A DNA stretch of 64,000 nt from Gymnogyps californianus. Taxonomy: Eukaryota > Chordata > Aves > Accipitriformes > Cathartidae. The notes beneath the pieces are model-generated. The model searched no databases. It saw only the letters and a list, made by a program, of their open reading frames with translations, and was not told where the DNA came from. Below, in pieces: positions 14,026 through 24,384 of the stretch. The position numbers and the translations under genes are program-made. Location: positions 4,340,001-4,404,000 of the forward strand of contig NC_059486.1 in assembly GCF_018139145.2 (NCBI RefSeq), in the 5' to 3' direction. Every line of letters starts with the position of its first letter. Position 1 is the first letter of the stretch.

Positions 14026-15381
14026 CCAAGTGTTCAGAGTACTTGCTCAAGGCATCTTTCCCTCTCATCAAAGCATCATTTATCAGGTATGGACCTGCTC
14101 CATAAAGGGTGGCTTAACCCACTGACCTCCACATGCTTGACACTCAGAGACTGGATGGAGTAACTGCCCACCTGTCCCCTTCAGGGCTGTCATTTCAGAC
14201 TGGCTGCCAAACAGAGGAGCGATCCAAGCTCATTTCATAATACCTCCTATGAAAAGCACCGTTACGTACAGCAGACAATCTATGTCAGAGAAGAACAGAT
14301 ATGAAGCTACACTGACTTGTAAGGCATATTTAGAGCTTACCTGTGCACTTTCCAGAGAGCGACTTGAAACTGCAGAGCGATGAGAATGACTTCATTGCAG
14401 TGTGTGTCCTCTGTGCTGTGCCACATGGACATCACACAAGGGGATGTAGCTCTTTCTTCAGGTGAATACATGAAAGAAATATTCAGGCAGAGCTTTAGGC
14501 TTAAGGCAATGGCAGGTAACCTCAACATGCAACTTCCCCATTCAAGGTCCAATTTCACACTTGTTGGAAGGATCTATTACAGCAAAACAAACAAACTTGG
14601 TTTCTAGCATAAGATGCAGGACGTGACTTCGCAATGCAGAATGAAAGCACCACACCAGTGTATTATCACAGACAGTTTTGGCAGAAGAGATGAGAAGAAG
14701 TGATAAAAACAATACTTATCAACACAGTTTATAGGAATCAAGCGATTACATGAAGTGTATTACTCACCATAAACTACGTGTGCCTTTGGTATTTAACAGT
14801 GTGGCTTATTCTGCCAAAGAGTAATGGCATCCCTCACGCTTCAGGTTTTGATTTCAAACTGATGTTGCTACCAATGAAGTACAAATGGGGGGACAAATGC
14901 AATCCATGACGTTTCACTGTCACTCTTTGGTCACTGTTGTGTATAATACCCAGCACAGCTGAATGTTACAAATAAACCTGATAAAGAGGGAACATTAATG
15001 TTCACTACTAAGTTTTCTACTCTGCCTAGTTATAGTCTGAAACAGCTGCCAGGCTCAGGGTCTTACCGGCAGGGTAGGAGCATCTGGATGGCACACACGA
15101 CCATACAGAGAACTTCAGAGGTAACCTGTCAGCAGCATAAGCTACATCTAATTCATACAAAGTGAGAGAGGGCAGCTGCTTCCAGCTCCAGCGGAGATTC
15201 AGCCCAGGGAGCTGGTGTGCAATGGTCACTAGTCTCCCTCCACAGGGTCTGCTTCGGTATTAAATAAGACAACAGCTGCAAATTAGAAATGGATGGAGTT
15301 TACTTATATAATAGGATTTCACACCAAACTCAGCAGCTGCTTTTTCCAGAGTAAAGGTTTGATTCCTTTGACAATAAGTAC

Positions 15382-15406
15382 TTTTTTTTTTTTTTTTTTT
15401 TTTTTT
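15382..15406. repeat. poly-T tract, 25 nt
   Basis: Twenty-five consecutive T on the plus strand. No retrotransposed gene body is recognisable beside it. Confidence 0.9.
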
Positions 15407-15965
15407 AAAAGCAAGTGATGCCAATGGATATACATTAACAAATCCACACAAAATGGAGGTTATGGTACTGTGTACTGAAAGCTGTTCCCTAATAGGTTTT
15501 GGAGCACTTCTGGAGCCAGTCAAGCACGATTCAGACTTTCACTCCCCCTCACTTGCTCCAGAAATGCCAGCCCTCTCCTCGCTGCCTAAGCTACCTTCCG
15601 AGAGGTGGTGCTTCTCAAGGGATCCTCCTCAGCAAAAGCTACACGAGCAACGCTTCTCCGGTGCCCCAGTCCCTGCGCTTCCATTTTCACGGACCGATTC
15701 CACCTTCAGCAGCTTTGAAAGAAAAAGGCAAGAACCGAGCTTTTTATGTAAACGCGCCCTCAATTTATTAAACCTTGTTTTTGGCAGGAGCAGGTACCGG
15801 CAGCGATGAGACAGAACAAAAGCCCTGTACCTCCGCATAATAAGCATTTACAGTCTGCCTGAAGTTAGGGGGCACGGCCCCAACCCCCAGATTTAAGATT
15901 ACCAGGGCTGACAGAAAACCCACCGCTTCTCTTATTCCTTTTTCGCCTGTTTTTCACACCAAAAT

Positions 15966-16110
15966 TCAGTCTCCGTAGAGACTGTCAAAAATTGCCAATG
16001 CCGACTATATTTCAAGTCGTCATGGCGGGGTATTGGGAAAAGTTTTCAATTAGCAATAATCGCGCCTCGGATTAACCTCATTGGCTACGATACTGCCACT
16101 GCGCAAAGCT
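15966..16110 (-). ncRNA. RNU4: U4 spliceosomal snRNA, copy 1
   Basis: U4 pairs with U6 snRNA in the U4/U6.U5 tri-snRNP and holds U6 inactive until spliceosome activation. Read on the minus strand, the 145-nt RNA starts AGCTTTGCGCAGTGGCAGTA and contains, in order, the 5' stem-loop with its kink-turn (bulge AAU, tandem GA pairs, loop UUAAU) that binds the 15.5K protein, the U6-pairing stem I segment TTGCTAATTG, the AAAACTTTTCCC segment near stem III, the central stem, the Sm site AATTTTTG and the terminal stem-loop AGTCTC-TACG-GAGACT. It has no internal damage and very high identity to vertebrate U4. Downstream, GTGTGAAAAACAGG fits a snRNA 3' box. It lies tandem with copy 2, upstream of PXN, as RNU4-1 and RNU4-2 do in human. 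Confidence 0.97.
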
Positions 16111-16558
16111 GACCCCGTCCTCCCACCGCTGCCGCCCCTCGGCCCGGGGCCGCCGCCTAGCTCGGGGCGAGCCCCGCCGTCCGTCCGAGCCCCCCCCGCG
16201 CCTCCCCCGTCAGCGGTACCCGCCCGCCGCCGTGCCCCCCCGCGCCGCCGCCGGGAACGGGGCGCCCCGTTATCCCCCCGCCGCCCCCGTGCTGAGCGGC
16301 AGGACGGCCGCGAAGCTTGCTGGGAAGGAGTATGCAAAGTAGGCGCGACGTCAGTGCGGGCAGTTCCTCGCTGAATGAGGGGGCTCCCCGCCGCCTCCGC
16401 GCACCACCAGCCCATCCCTGGGGCACCCCAGCCTGGGCCCCCCCAAGGCGATGCACCCCAGCCGGCGGTGAGCCCCAGCCCAGCCCGAGTCGTTCCCCGA
16501 GCATCCCCGCCCAGCCCGACGTTCCCGTTTCTCCCGCTCTGTCTTTAACCACGTAAAA
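16111..16558 (-). promoter_or_regulatory. Inter-U4 spacer with snRNA promoter of copy 1
   Basis: This 448-bp GC-rich spacer must hold the promoter of U4 copy 1. About 205-230 bp upstream of its 5' end, at 16315-16340, is 'ttgctgggaaggagtatgc' followed by 'aaag'. The first part resembles a Staf/ZNF143 site (TGCTGGGAA core) and the second an octamer (ATGCAAAG against ATGCAAAT), the usual pair in an snRNA distal element. I could not place a proximal sequence element confidently. At 16530-16558 the minus strand reads GGTTAAAGACAGA, a good 3' box for copy 2. Confidence 0.6.
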
Positions 16559-16703
16559 GCAGCCTCCGTGGAAGCTCTCAAAAATTGCCGATGCCGACTG
16601 TATTTCAAGTCGTCATGGCGGGGTATTGGGAAAAGTTTTCAACTAGCAATAATCGCGCCTCGGATTCACCTCACAGGCTACGATACTGCCACTGCGCAAA
16701 GCT
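16559..16703 (-). ncRNA. RNU4: U4 spliceosomal snRNA, copy 2 (variant)
   Basis: This second intact 145-nt U4 gene has the same layout as copy 1: identical first 28 nt, Sm site AATTTTTG, terminal stem-loop and a clear 3' box just downstream. It differs from copy 1 at about eleven positions. These are the kink-turn bulge UGU instead of AAU (keeping the last U and the GA pairs), loop UGAAU instead of UUAAU, A61 to G in the U6-pairing segment, two changes in the central stem region (AUACAG, AUCGG), and a re-paired terminal stem AGCUUC/GAGGCU, plus the last base. The changes avoid the Sm site and the AAAACUUUUCCC segment. The terminal stem remains paired, so the gene is probably functional. I recall that chicken also has a linked pair of U4 genes. 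Confidence 0.95.
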
Positions 16704-17110
16704 ACCACCCTCCCCCCCCTCCCGGCCCCCCCGCCGCCGCCCCGCCGCCGCGGTCAGAGCGCGCCGGCGCGCCCCCACGCGCCCCGCCGGCCGCGCCGTC
16801 GCGCGCCCCCCGCCCACACCCCGCGCTCCTGCTGGGGGCGGAGGGGGGGTTTACCGGAGGGGGGGGGAAAGGCAGGGCGGCGCGGCGGCGGGGCACGCGG
16901 GGGGTGCCGGGAGGGCGCTATGGTAATGAGCGCCAGGGAAGGGGCTGCCCCGCCGCCGAGGGCCCGAGCCGGTGGGGGGGACGGCCAAAAAATCGCCGTT
17001 TCCCGAGGCGGGAGGTAGCGCAAGGGACGGCGCGGCCCCCCCTCCGCCCCCCGGGCGAGGGCCCGGGCTGCCCTCGCCACCCCGGCGGCACCAAAGCAAA
17101 GTCACCGCCC
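16704..17110 (-). promoter_or_regulatory. CpG-rich promoter region of U4 copy 2
   Basis: A very GC-rich block lies upstream of U4 copy 2. About 215-225 bp from its 5' end, 'gcgctatggtaatgagc' near 16915-16930 could be a weak octamer-like distal element. No proximal element was assigned. Long open frames on both strands here reflect base composition. Confidence 0.45.
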
Positions 17111-18826
17111 AACGATTTGAAAACCTGTTTAAACTCTTAAAACGGGCACTAACAGCCTAAGGGTCGTTTAGACTCACGAAAGCGCCAAAAAGGGAGCCGT
17201 GCCCCGCACGGCGGCAGGGGTGGCAGGCACGGGCAGGGCTGGCACCGGGCAAGCAGGATGCTTCTTCCTTGTGATTGCAAAATTACACACTGCTATATAC
17301 AGGCTCGGGCTCCTCTGGGCTTTGAAATAACTGTAAGAGGCAAGAAAAAGGGATTAACAATTCCTGCAATGTTTTGAACTAATTAGCAAGAGCTATTTGG
17401 AGAATGCATTTGAAAAGCAGTCCAAATTATTAGAAAGAGCCCATTGTGTGTAAAAGAGGTGAGCATCTAGTACCAGGCTGCTACCGTGCAGCAGTCTGGA
17501 CTTCCTCCTATTTATTTGTTCTTCAGAAAAATAAGACTCCTTTGGGGAAAAAAAAAACCAAAACAAAACACCCCTTATTGCCAGGCAATTTGTACAGTTC
17601 ATCATGTGATTATCGAGACTGACACCTGCACCAAGCAGAAGGGCACAATCAGTTCCTGCCAGGGAGCACGGGGTAGGCAGCAGGCAGGTCAGCACGGCCC
17701 TGGGATTAAAAACTAGCTGCACAGTGTCAGCTCTGCAAAGCACTGCAGGCCTCATTCACACAAGGACTCAAAAAAGTCACCACAAGTAGCCACCGCTGCC
17801 TGCTTAGTAAGGAGGATCTGCTGGATCAACTGGAAAACACTAGAAGCAATCCCTCCTGCTTAAAGAGGCACTGAGGGGTGGGAGCAATTGGTGCAGTTCT
17901 GCAAAGATGGGCTGCACTGATCCACCAGCTCATTCCCGCGGAGAGGTGCCCCTCCACCCCAGTGCTCCCTGTTCCCCTTCTGCCAGCTGTCAGGTTTCAC
18001 GGAGTCAGCTCAACAAGCCAGCAGAAACCCTCCTCCAGCAAAGCAGTAATGGGCAAGGCGAACGACAGACTGAGCCCAGGAAGGAGCTGGTGAACTGCAC
18101 GACTGGTACAAGCCCTTTGGTGGCAAAGAATTTAATCCTGAAGTGGCTTAGGGTGTCTGACTACGCCCTGGGAGAGGTCCAGCCAGATCAAAGGAACAAC
18201 TGCCCTCTCATTTTTCATCCATGCCTCCTCTGAAAGCTGAACGGAGATCACTCGTCCCATGCTGACCTCTTGGGTTTTGTCCGGCCACACTAACTGCAGC
18301 ACAATGGACCAGATTTTCATTATTTGTCCATCCTTGTTGCCATGGGCCCTTTCCACATCTATCTCCCAAACCTTTTTCCTGTCATCCCGAATGTGCTTAA
18401 CTATGAACATCAGGACTGCCAGACAGGTCCATCTCTCCTGGGGCCAAATGTAGGTACCAAAGGAACAGTGCCAGAACGGGGCAAACATATCAGCCCAGCG
18501 TACTCTCATAGCCGCCAACAATTTACATCTCAGGGAATTCCTGAGCTAGAAGAGATGTCTATAACAGCCCTCAGTGGATTGTTCTTCCATTATTTGTTTA
18601 ATCACTTTTTAAGTCTAAAACCTGTTAGTATCAGCAAAAAGAAAGTGCATGGTTTTGTAAGGACAAGCATCTACAATGCATTTTATCAAAGCTATTACTT
18701 GCATTTGTATCAAATCAAATCTGATTTTATTCTTGTATGTTTCCTTGAGGGCAGCTATGAAGCTCTCAGCGTTTTCAATTTGACTTTATCAGGTGTGAGG
18801 AACTCGGGGTTTTTTTCTTCTTTGAA
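17111..18826. other. Intergenic, U4 genes to SIRT4
   Basis: I see no gene or recognisable repeat in this 1.7-kb stretch. Open frames on both strands around 18.1-18.8 kb have no splice sites or family resemblance. Confidence 0.55.
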
Positions 18827-18950
18827 GCATGGGAATTGTAGTCTCTGTGCTTCGGGCTTAACTTCTTTGTGAACTACATTTCCCAGAAAACTCCTCTTCC
18901 GGCAGGCCAGCCCCTTCCTTCGGCGGTCGGGCACGGCAGCATTAGGAGAG
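18827..18950 (+). promoter_or_regulatory. SIRT4: SIRT4 promoter and probable non-coding exon 1
   Basis: Two ACTACA-type motifs face each other: GCATGGGAATTGTAGT at 18827-18842 (reverse) and ACTACATTTCCCAGAA at 18873-18888 (forward). An ETS-like cTTCCGG follows at 18896-18902. The ACTAC(A)NTTCCCA motif is the Staf/ZNF143-type element common in promoters of nuclear genes for mitochondrial proteins. There is no TATA box. A consensus donor (AGAG|gtaagt) at 18950/18951 suggests a short 5' UTR exon spliced to the acceptor before 21592. The transcription start is inferred only. Confidence 0.65.
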
Positions 18951-21591
18951 GTAAGTTTTCAGGCATTTTTCACCATATCACTCTTATTTCGTTAGATGTG
19001 TTCGGTTCGGCTGTTACCCCCCTCCCCGCGTCATTATTACAGCAAAAGAGGCTCGGATGACGCGGCTGTCCCTCTGAATTTCTGGCCTGTAACCATTTGT
19101 AGAACCCTGTCTTCTACCTGGAACTTGTCTGATCTCCTTCTGTGGAGCGTCTTGGATGCGTGTTAAAAACCAACTCTAGCCTCGGATCTCGATAGGTACC
19201 TTTAAAGAGTTTCACTTATTATGCATAGTAGTTATTTTTTTAATCTGACCACTTTCATTTTAAAAGGAGCTTTGCATTTCACAGGAAATCTTCTGTCCTC
19301 TGTAAGCCTCTCTCCTACACTGTCCTACTTCTACACTTCACAGCAGCTCTCAAATGTATCTGTTATTTTTGCTGCGGGCCTACCATTGCCTTCTGTCTCT
19401 TGTGGGCCAACCCATATTATATCTCCATTTCATTCCCCCTCAGAACATTTCCTTCCGAGAGATCTTTTGATGATAAGGGACAGGAGTGGAGAATTTTCAT
19501 CAGTTAAAGCAATTTAAATACTGTCAAACTGGCTTAACAGCCTTTGGGGAGCATCATGACAGAAGTTATTCTCAAAGCAAATTACAGTTTATTGGGAGAC
19601 TTTGTCCCTTCTAATTAATTCATATAGAAAATTAAACCTCGTCAGAAGGAATGCCCAACACAACTCCTGCTAAACAACAAAACAAGGCAAAAATCACTGT
19701 GAACAGAATCCACTGCTTAGATTTAAAAAGTAATTCAGACTATGGAGGAAGTCCAATCTTCCCTGTAATTCAACTGATGACGCAAAGCCTTGAGAACTGG
19801 AGATTAACTGAGACAAATCTATTCTTTGCCACTAGCATCAATTTAGTATTATGGTACTTACAGCTGAACACCCAAACTTTAAATGTATTTAAATATTGCT
19901 CCATTTACTGTAAGAACTGGTACTTGAGGAGGACTGGGGACTTGAAGCAAAGCAATTTAGACGCAGCAGGAGTCTAAAAACCATCCAGGCACTGAAGCAC
20001 AGGTCATCAAAAGTACTTCGGTGCCAGCCTTTTACACAACTAAGTTCACCAGTTGAACAGCTCTGACTTTCTCAGAGCTGCCACAGGTCTCAGCAAGTTT
20101 CCCATAGGCAGCACTTATGAAACTGCCCACGTGCTTTAACCATTTGACAGACAGCTAACAAGCTGCACAGAGCCCTCCTTCAAACCACTGCTTGTAACAC
20201 CTGAAAGGGATCTGCTCCAGCTGGGTGAGAACTCCCAGTGAGACCCAGTCCCTTAGGTGTCCTCCCAGTAAATTGCAATGGTGAGGGCAGAAGTGTGAGT
20301 GGGCATGAATCTGCATCCAGGTGTCCCACATTACTAAGCAAGCTTTAAGCACCAGACTACCTGGGAGCTGTTGCAATCACTCCTTAGAGATCATCCCCTT
20401 TTATCAGTAATTAAAGTCCTTCCTCCACCTCCCAGAACTCATACAAGCCCCTTTGCTAAGGGAGATGGTGGGAGGGAGAAACACCAGACAGTCAATTCTC
20501 AGTACTGTTTCCTTCAAAACTTTTTGTACTTTGTATGCAAAACCATAGAGGCGCCCAGAAAAAAACAGTTTCAAAAAACAGTGAAAAGGAGAAAAGAGAA
20601 CTGCAGACTGCGAGAAAGACCAAACAATATCAAGGTCCAAACCAATCCATTCTGGTCACAACAGGTCCTGCACACAATTCCAGGCTACTTGTCAGCAAAG
20701 CCATCCTGCCTGTCCCCAACAGGGCATGCCGTTCCTCCCTTAAAGCAAGATATCCCTCCCACTCCTACCTGCCAGGCAGTTGTTTCTGCCCCCCCCCCCC
20801 GGCATTTGGGTGATCCCTTCTCTTTCAGCAAAGCCCCCTGTTCCTGCTGGAGAAGCAAAGCAGTACCCCCTACCTCTCCACTGACTCTGGGGAGGTGGCA
20901 CCCACAAAGGAGGAGGTGCCAGAGGCATTTCGGCAGTGTCCTAATCATCTTCAGTCCCATTTCAAGGCCTGTTCTGCACCAGGCCTTTACAAAAAAAACA
21001 GGAGTAACTCCAGTCAAGGCCTTTGTCCTGAAAAAGCAACATTTCAAAGTTGTTTTTCTCTTCCTTCCCACAACACATGCAAAGGATGGGGTAAATAGAA
21101 AGGACTGATTTGGAGCAGGCAGAATGTTAAAGAAAGCAGAGCAAGGGTCTCCTCTGAGGAGGAACCAGCCAGACAGTGCCTCTGGGGTGGGGTGCTTGGC
21201 CTTCCTGCCATTTCTTCTCTGCCCTGTTGCACATACCCGGGAAAGACTTTGCATGCTCAGGTCTTTCTGGGCTGTTTACGAGTCCTCTTAGGCAGCCATC
21301 CTTCACACCAGGATAGAAGAGCAGGAATCCTGCAAGTCAGGGGTGCCAACTTTGTCCTTGTACCTTGAGCAGTCCTCAGTGTTGCCCTCTGTCAAAGGGA
21401 CATACAAACGCTGTCCTCGGATGGTGGGCTTTAGTTAACATTTCCAAAATAATTTGTATCTCTTTACTAAAAAGAAAAAAGAGCAAAAAATACTTATCAG
21501 CATCATTTTCCAGAGAATCCCAAGAAAATGGAATTAAGGACATGCTCTTTGCTTTCTTTTACCTGCCATGTGTTATGTTCTTGCCTTTTAG
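18951..21591 (+). other. SIRT4: SIRT4 5' UTR intron
   Basis: This stretch runs from the donor at 18951 to the pyrimidine-rich acceptor 'ttgccttttag' before 21592. I see no exon or intact repeat within it. A 10-C run lies near 20.79 kb. Confidence 0.6.
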
Positions 21592-22097
21592 CTGAACATG
21601 TTCTCTGCCAGGAAGTTGTCTGGAGTTTGCAGAGCCATCAGATTCCATCACTTCAGATCCCATTCTGTATCCAGAACCTCTCCAAACTTGGCTTTTGTGC
21701 CAGCCTGTCTTCCCCCAGATCCCGTGGAAGTAGAGGAGCTGCAGCACTTTGTTTCTAACTCCAAAAGGCTGTTTGTAATGACTGGAGCTGGAATCTCGAC
21801 TGAATCGGGGATCCCAGATTACCGCTCTGAAGGTGTCGGGCTCTACGCCAGGACAGACAGACGGCCCGTCCAGCATGCTGAGTTCGTTCGTAGTGCCAGT
21901 GCCCGGCAGCGGTACTGGGCAAGGAACTTTGTGGGCTGGCCCCAGTTCTCCTCCCACCAGCCAAACACAGCACACCTCGTACTAAGAGACTGGGAGAAGC
22001 TGGGGAAGCTGCACTGGCTGGTGACCCAGAATGTGGATGCCCTTCACACCAAAGCTGGGAGCCAGCGCTTGACAGAATTGCATGGCTGCACGCACAG
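21592..22097 (+). CDS. SIRT4: SIRT4 coding exon 1 (5' UTR 6 nt, then CDS)
   Basis: The acceptor ttgccttttag precedes 21592, ATG is at 21598 and the donor CACAG|gtactc follows 22097. It encodes residues 1-166 and two bases of an Arg codon: the presequence, the Rossmann NAD-binding motifs and the catalytic His. Confidence 0.96.
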
Positions 22098-24384
22098 GTA
22101 CTCTCTGTTGGCAGAGGGAGGATGGTTAATCCTCCGGTCTCTCGTTCAGGGTGACTGACAAGCAGGTGCAGTGTTAGCTGCTGAGAAAGGAGGCAAAATG
22201 TCAGTGCTATGTTCCTGGAGGTGACATGCTCAAAGGTGGTGTTGGGCTGGGGTGGAGAAAAAGATCACAAAACAGTGCTCTTCACAGCACAGTATTTAAG
22301 AAACATGAACACTACTCCATTTTTTTGGAGCATTATTTGGATCATTTCCCTTGGAGCCTGCATCAGTCAGAATTTCCCCTTTCCTTGCTACAGCAAGTGT
22401 CCTCTTAGTGAAGAGGACAAGGGGATCCTGCGGATGCAAGGATTATCCAGGGCTAAGCAGAGTGGATAGTGCCAGAAATGCACAGGATGAGTGGACTGGA
22501 GAAGGGCCACCACAGCCTGGCTGTGATCACCCAAAGTTTCCACATGAAAAAGCACAGCCTGAACTGGGAGAGAAGGCTCAAAGTGCTTCCTCTAGAGCAT
22601 TCCTACAAAGCAACAATCGGAGGGAGAAAGACAGCTCCTTGACATGTACTATTTGGTAAATAAATGTGGATAATGATGACAGACTTTCCAGGCCTTCTAA
22701 GGAACAAGTTAGACTCCAGATCTTCAGCTGACATGAAACTCTCCATTAAGACTTTGCTCTGAATTTCAGGGTTTTCTGCCTGGCCTGCGGAGACCAAATC
22801 TTGCGCTCTGAGCTTCAGGAGCACTTTGAAGCTCTGAATCCTACCTGGAAAGCGGAAGCGTTTGGTGTGGCTCCGGATGGGGATGTCTTCCTGACAGATG
22901 AGCAGGTGCATGATTTCCAAGTCCCAGCCTGCCGTAAATGTGGTGGAATCTTGAAGCCCGACGTGACGTTCTTTGGAGACACAGTGAGCCAGGAAAAAGT
23001 GAATTTTGTGCACCAACGCCTGGCAGAATCAGACTCCATGCTGGTGGCAGGATCCTCTATGCAGGTAAGCAGGTCTTTCTCCCACACTGCATTCCTATTT
23101 CTGTGCTACTCTACCTGCAACATTCCTTGGTCCCACAATTTAGGACTACTAATTGCTTGTGGATCATAACAGCCTCTCCAGAGCTGCTTTGTATTTTATT
23201 TTTACTGTGGTTGGAATCTGGCTTCACGGTTGGCCTGTTTGGGCTTCCCTGTCACTCTATTGCCAGCCTACTTCATGCTGCTATAGGTAACTCCATTCAG
23301 ACCTCTCTCTGCTACCTCCTCCATCAGTACATTGGAGGTTCACAATTGCCCATAAAGCCGAGATACTCGATACAATTCAGTCCTGCAGAGATCACCACCC
23401 CACATTTTTTTTGCTTGAATCTTTTTAGCCTTTGGCAGCTTTCTAGGCCTCACGGCACACTGTGTGAAATACCAGATTTTAGGGCCTCTAATTCCTAATT
23501 AAATTCTCAATAAGAGAGCAGAAATATCTCTGCTTGCTGCTTAGGATTGTCCTTTGTATCACAATGTGTTTTCTCCATTAGCCTCTTATCTATAAGGTAA
23601 GGTAGTTTAGAAACCCCTGTTGTTTAACCCGTGGAAGCTTTCGGAATAGAGTTTGTATAAGAGAAATTTTTCCAGGAACAAGTTCTGTTACATTAAAAAA
23701 ACCTACTCTAACGCCTCCCAGAAAGAGATAAAACCAAAGCTGCCCGATTGTGATTCTCTTGGCTTCAGGATACTGGAGACAAATTCCTTGAGCTTGCACT
23801 TCTTAAGCTTATAATCCTTTGTACAGGAAGACTGAAATGCCTTAGATTCATTCTTGTACTACCTAAGCTGGGCCATGTGAGAACCATCAAAGTAGAAGCA
23901 TTCAAGTACCTATGACAACTAATAAAAACTGCTGCAGAGATTTACTAAAAGACAAGGACGTTTCCCTTCAATGTACTGTGAAGTTTCAGTTTCTACAAAA
24001 CTGCAAATCCTTCACTGACAGAGGTTAAAAGCTGTTCTTTTCTGTGCACTCCTGAATGAAGAAATTTCCTACCTGAATTAAGTGCAGTTGCCTAACACAA
24101 CATATACATACAGCCCCTTTTCCCACTGCCAACAGCAACTATTTTTCTTTCCTTACTCTTTTCTGTAGCTCTTCTTTTGCCTAAACTGCCAATAATTTTG
24201 TCTTCTGGTATTCTTGCAGGTATACTCTGGTTACAGGTTTGCTCTCGCTGCCCGGGAGAAGAAGCTGCCAATTGCGATCCTTAACATTGGGCCCACAAGG
24301 GTAGATCACTTTGCGTTCTTAAAACTGAATTCCCGCTGTGGAGAGCTGCTGCCTTTGATTGTTGCACATGACCCAACAAGCTGA
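21598..24384 (+). CDS. SIRT4: SIRT4, mitochondrial NAD-dependent sirtuin (3 coding exons)
   Basis: SIRT4 is a class II sirtuin of the mitochondrial matrix, known for lipoamidase, ADP-ribosyltransferase and deacylase activity on pyruvate dehydrogenase, glutamate dehydrogenase and acyl-modified proteins. Coding exons are 21598-22097, 22770-23064 and 24220-24384, all with GT-AG borders and matching phases, joining to 319 residues (human 314). The N-terminus is rich in Arg, Ser and His without acidic residues, fitting a mitochondrial presequence. The NAD-binding GAGIS...GIPDYRS segment lies near residues 61-80, NVDALH near 146, and the catalytic His is residue 162 in ELHGC. Two zinc-binding Cys pairs (CLAC and CRKC) follow in exon 2, then FFGDTV. 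The tail VYSGYRF...GPTRVD...CGELLPLI matches the family. I see no damage. The start is the first ATG after the acceptor, 6 bases into the exon. Confidence 0.97.
22098..22769 (+). other. SIRT4: SIRT4 intron between coding exons 1 and 2
   Basis: The frame of exon 1 continues about 20 codons into this intron before a stop, so a retained intron would give a truncated protein. I saw no other feature. Confidence 0.8.
22770..23064 (+). CDS. SIRT4: SIRT4 coding exon 2
   Basis: The acceptor gaatttcag precedes it and the donor GCAG|gtaagc follows. It encodes the zinc-binding module with CLAC and CRKC, then [11 protein letters not shown] and GSSMQ, and ends in phase 0. Confidence 0.96.
23065..24219 (+). 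other. SIRT4: SIRT4 intron between coding exons 2 and 3
   Basis: I see no exon, RNA gene or recognisable repeat here. Confidence 0.75.
24220..24384 (+). CDS. SIRT4: SIRT4 coding exon 3 with stop
   Basis: The acceptor attcttgcag precedes it. Starting in phase 0 it encodes [21 protein letters not shown] and CGELLPLI, and ends with TGA at 24382-24384. Shortly after, CTACAAG|gtgagt at 24423 looks like a splice donor in the 3' UTR. No AATAAA is seen close to the stop. Confidence 0.96.
   Translation, partial: VYSGYRFALAAREKKLPIAILNIGPTRVDHFAFLKLNSRCGELLPLIVAHDPTS

Larger units (their letters stand above)
11651..15965. other. Intergenic, PXN to U4 genes
   Basis: I see no gene here. The stretch holds a MIR-like relic near 13.9-14.0 kb, a 25-nt T tract at 15382-15406 and some poly-A. 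The open frames on both strands lack splice sites or recognisable protein. Confidence 0.6.

Noticed and set aside
16568..17140. 190-codon plus-strand open frame
   Set aside because: It runs antisense through U4 copy 2 and its CpG-rich promoter. It is a compositional artefact.
20371..21108. 245-codon plus-strand open frame in the SIRT4 5' intron
   Set aside because: Low-complexity Pro/Ser/Lys composition, no family resemblance and no splice signals. The opposite strand is similarly open.
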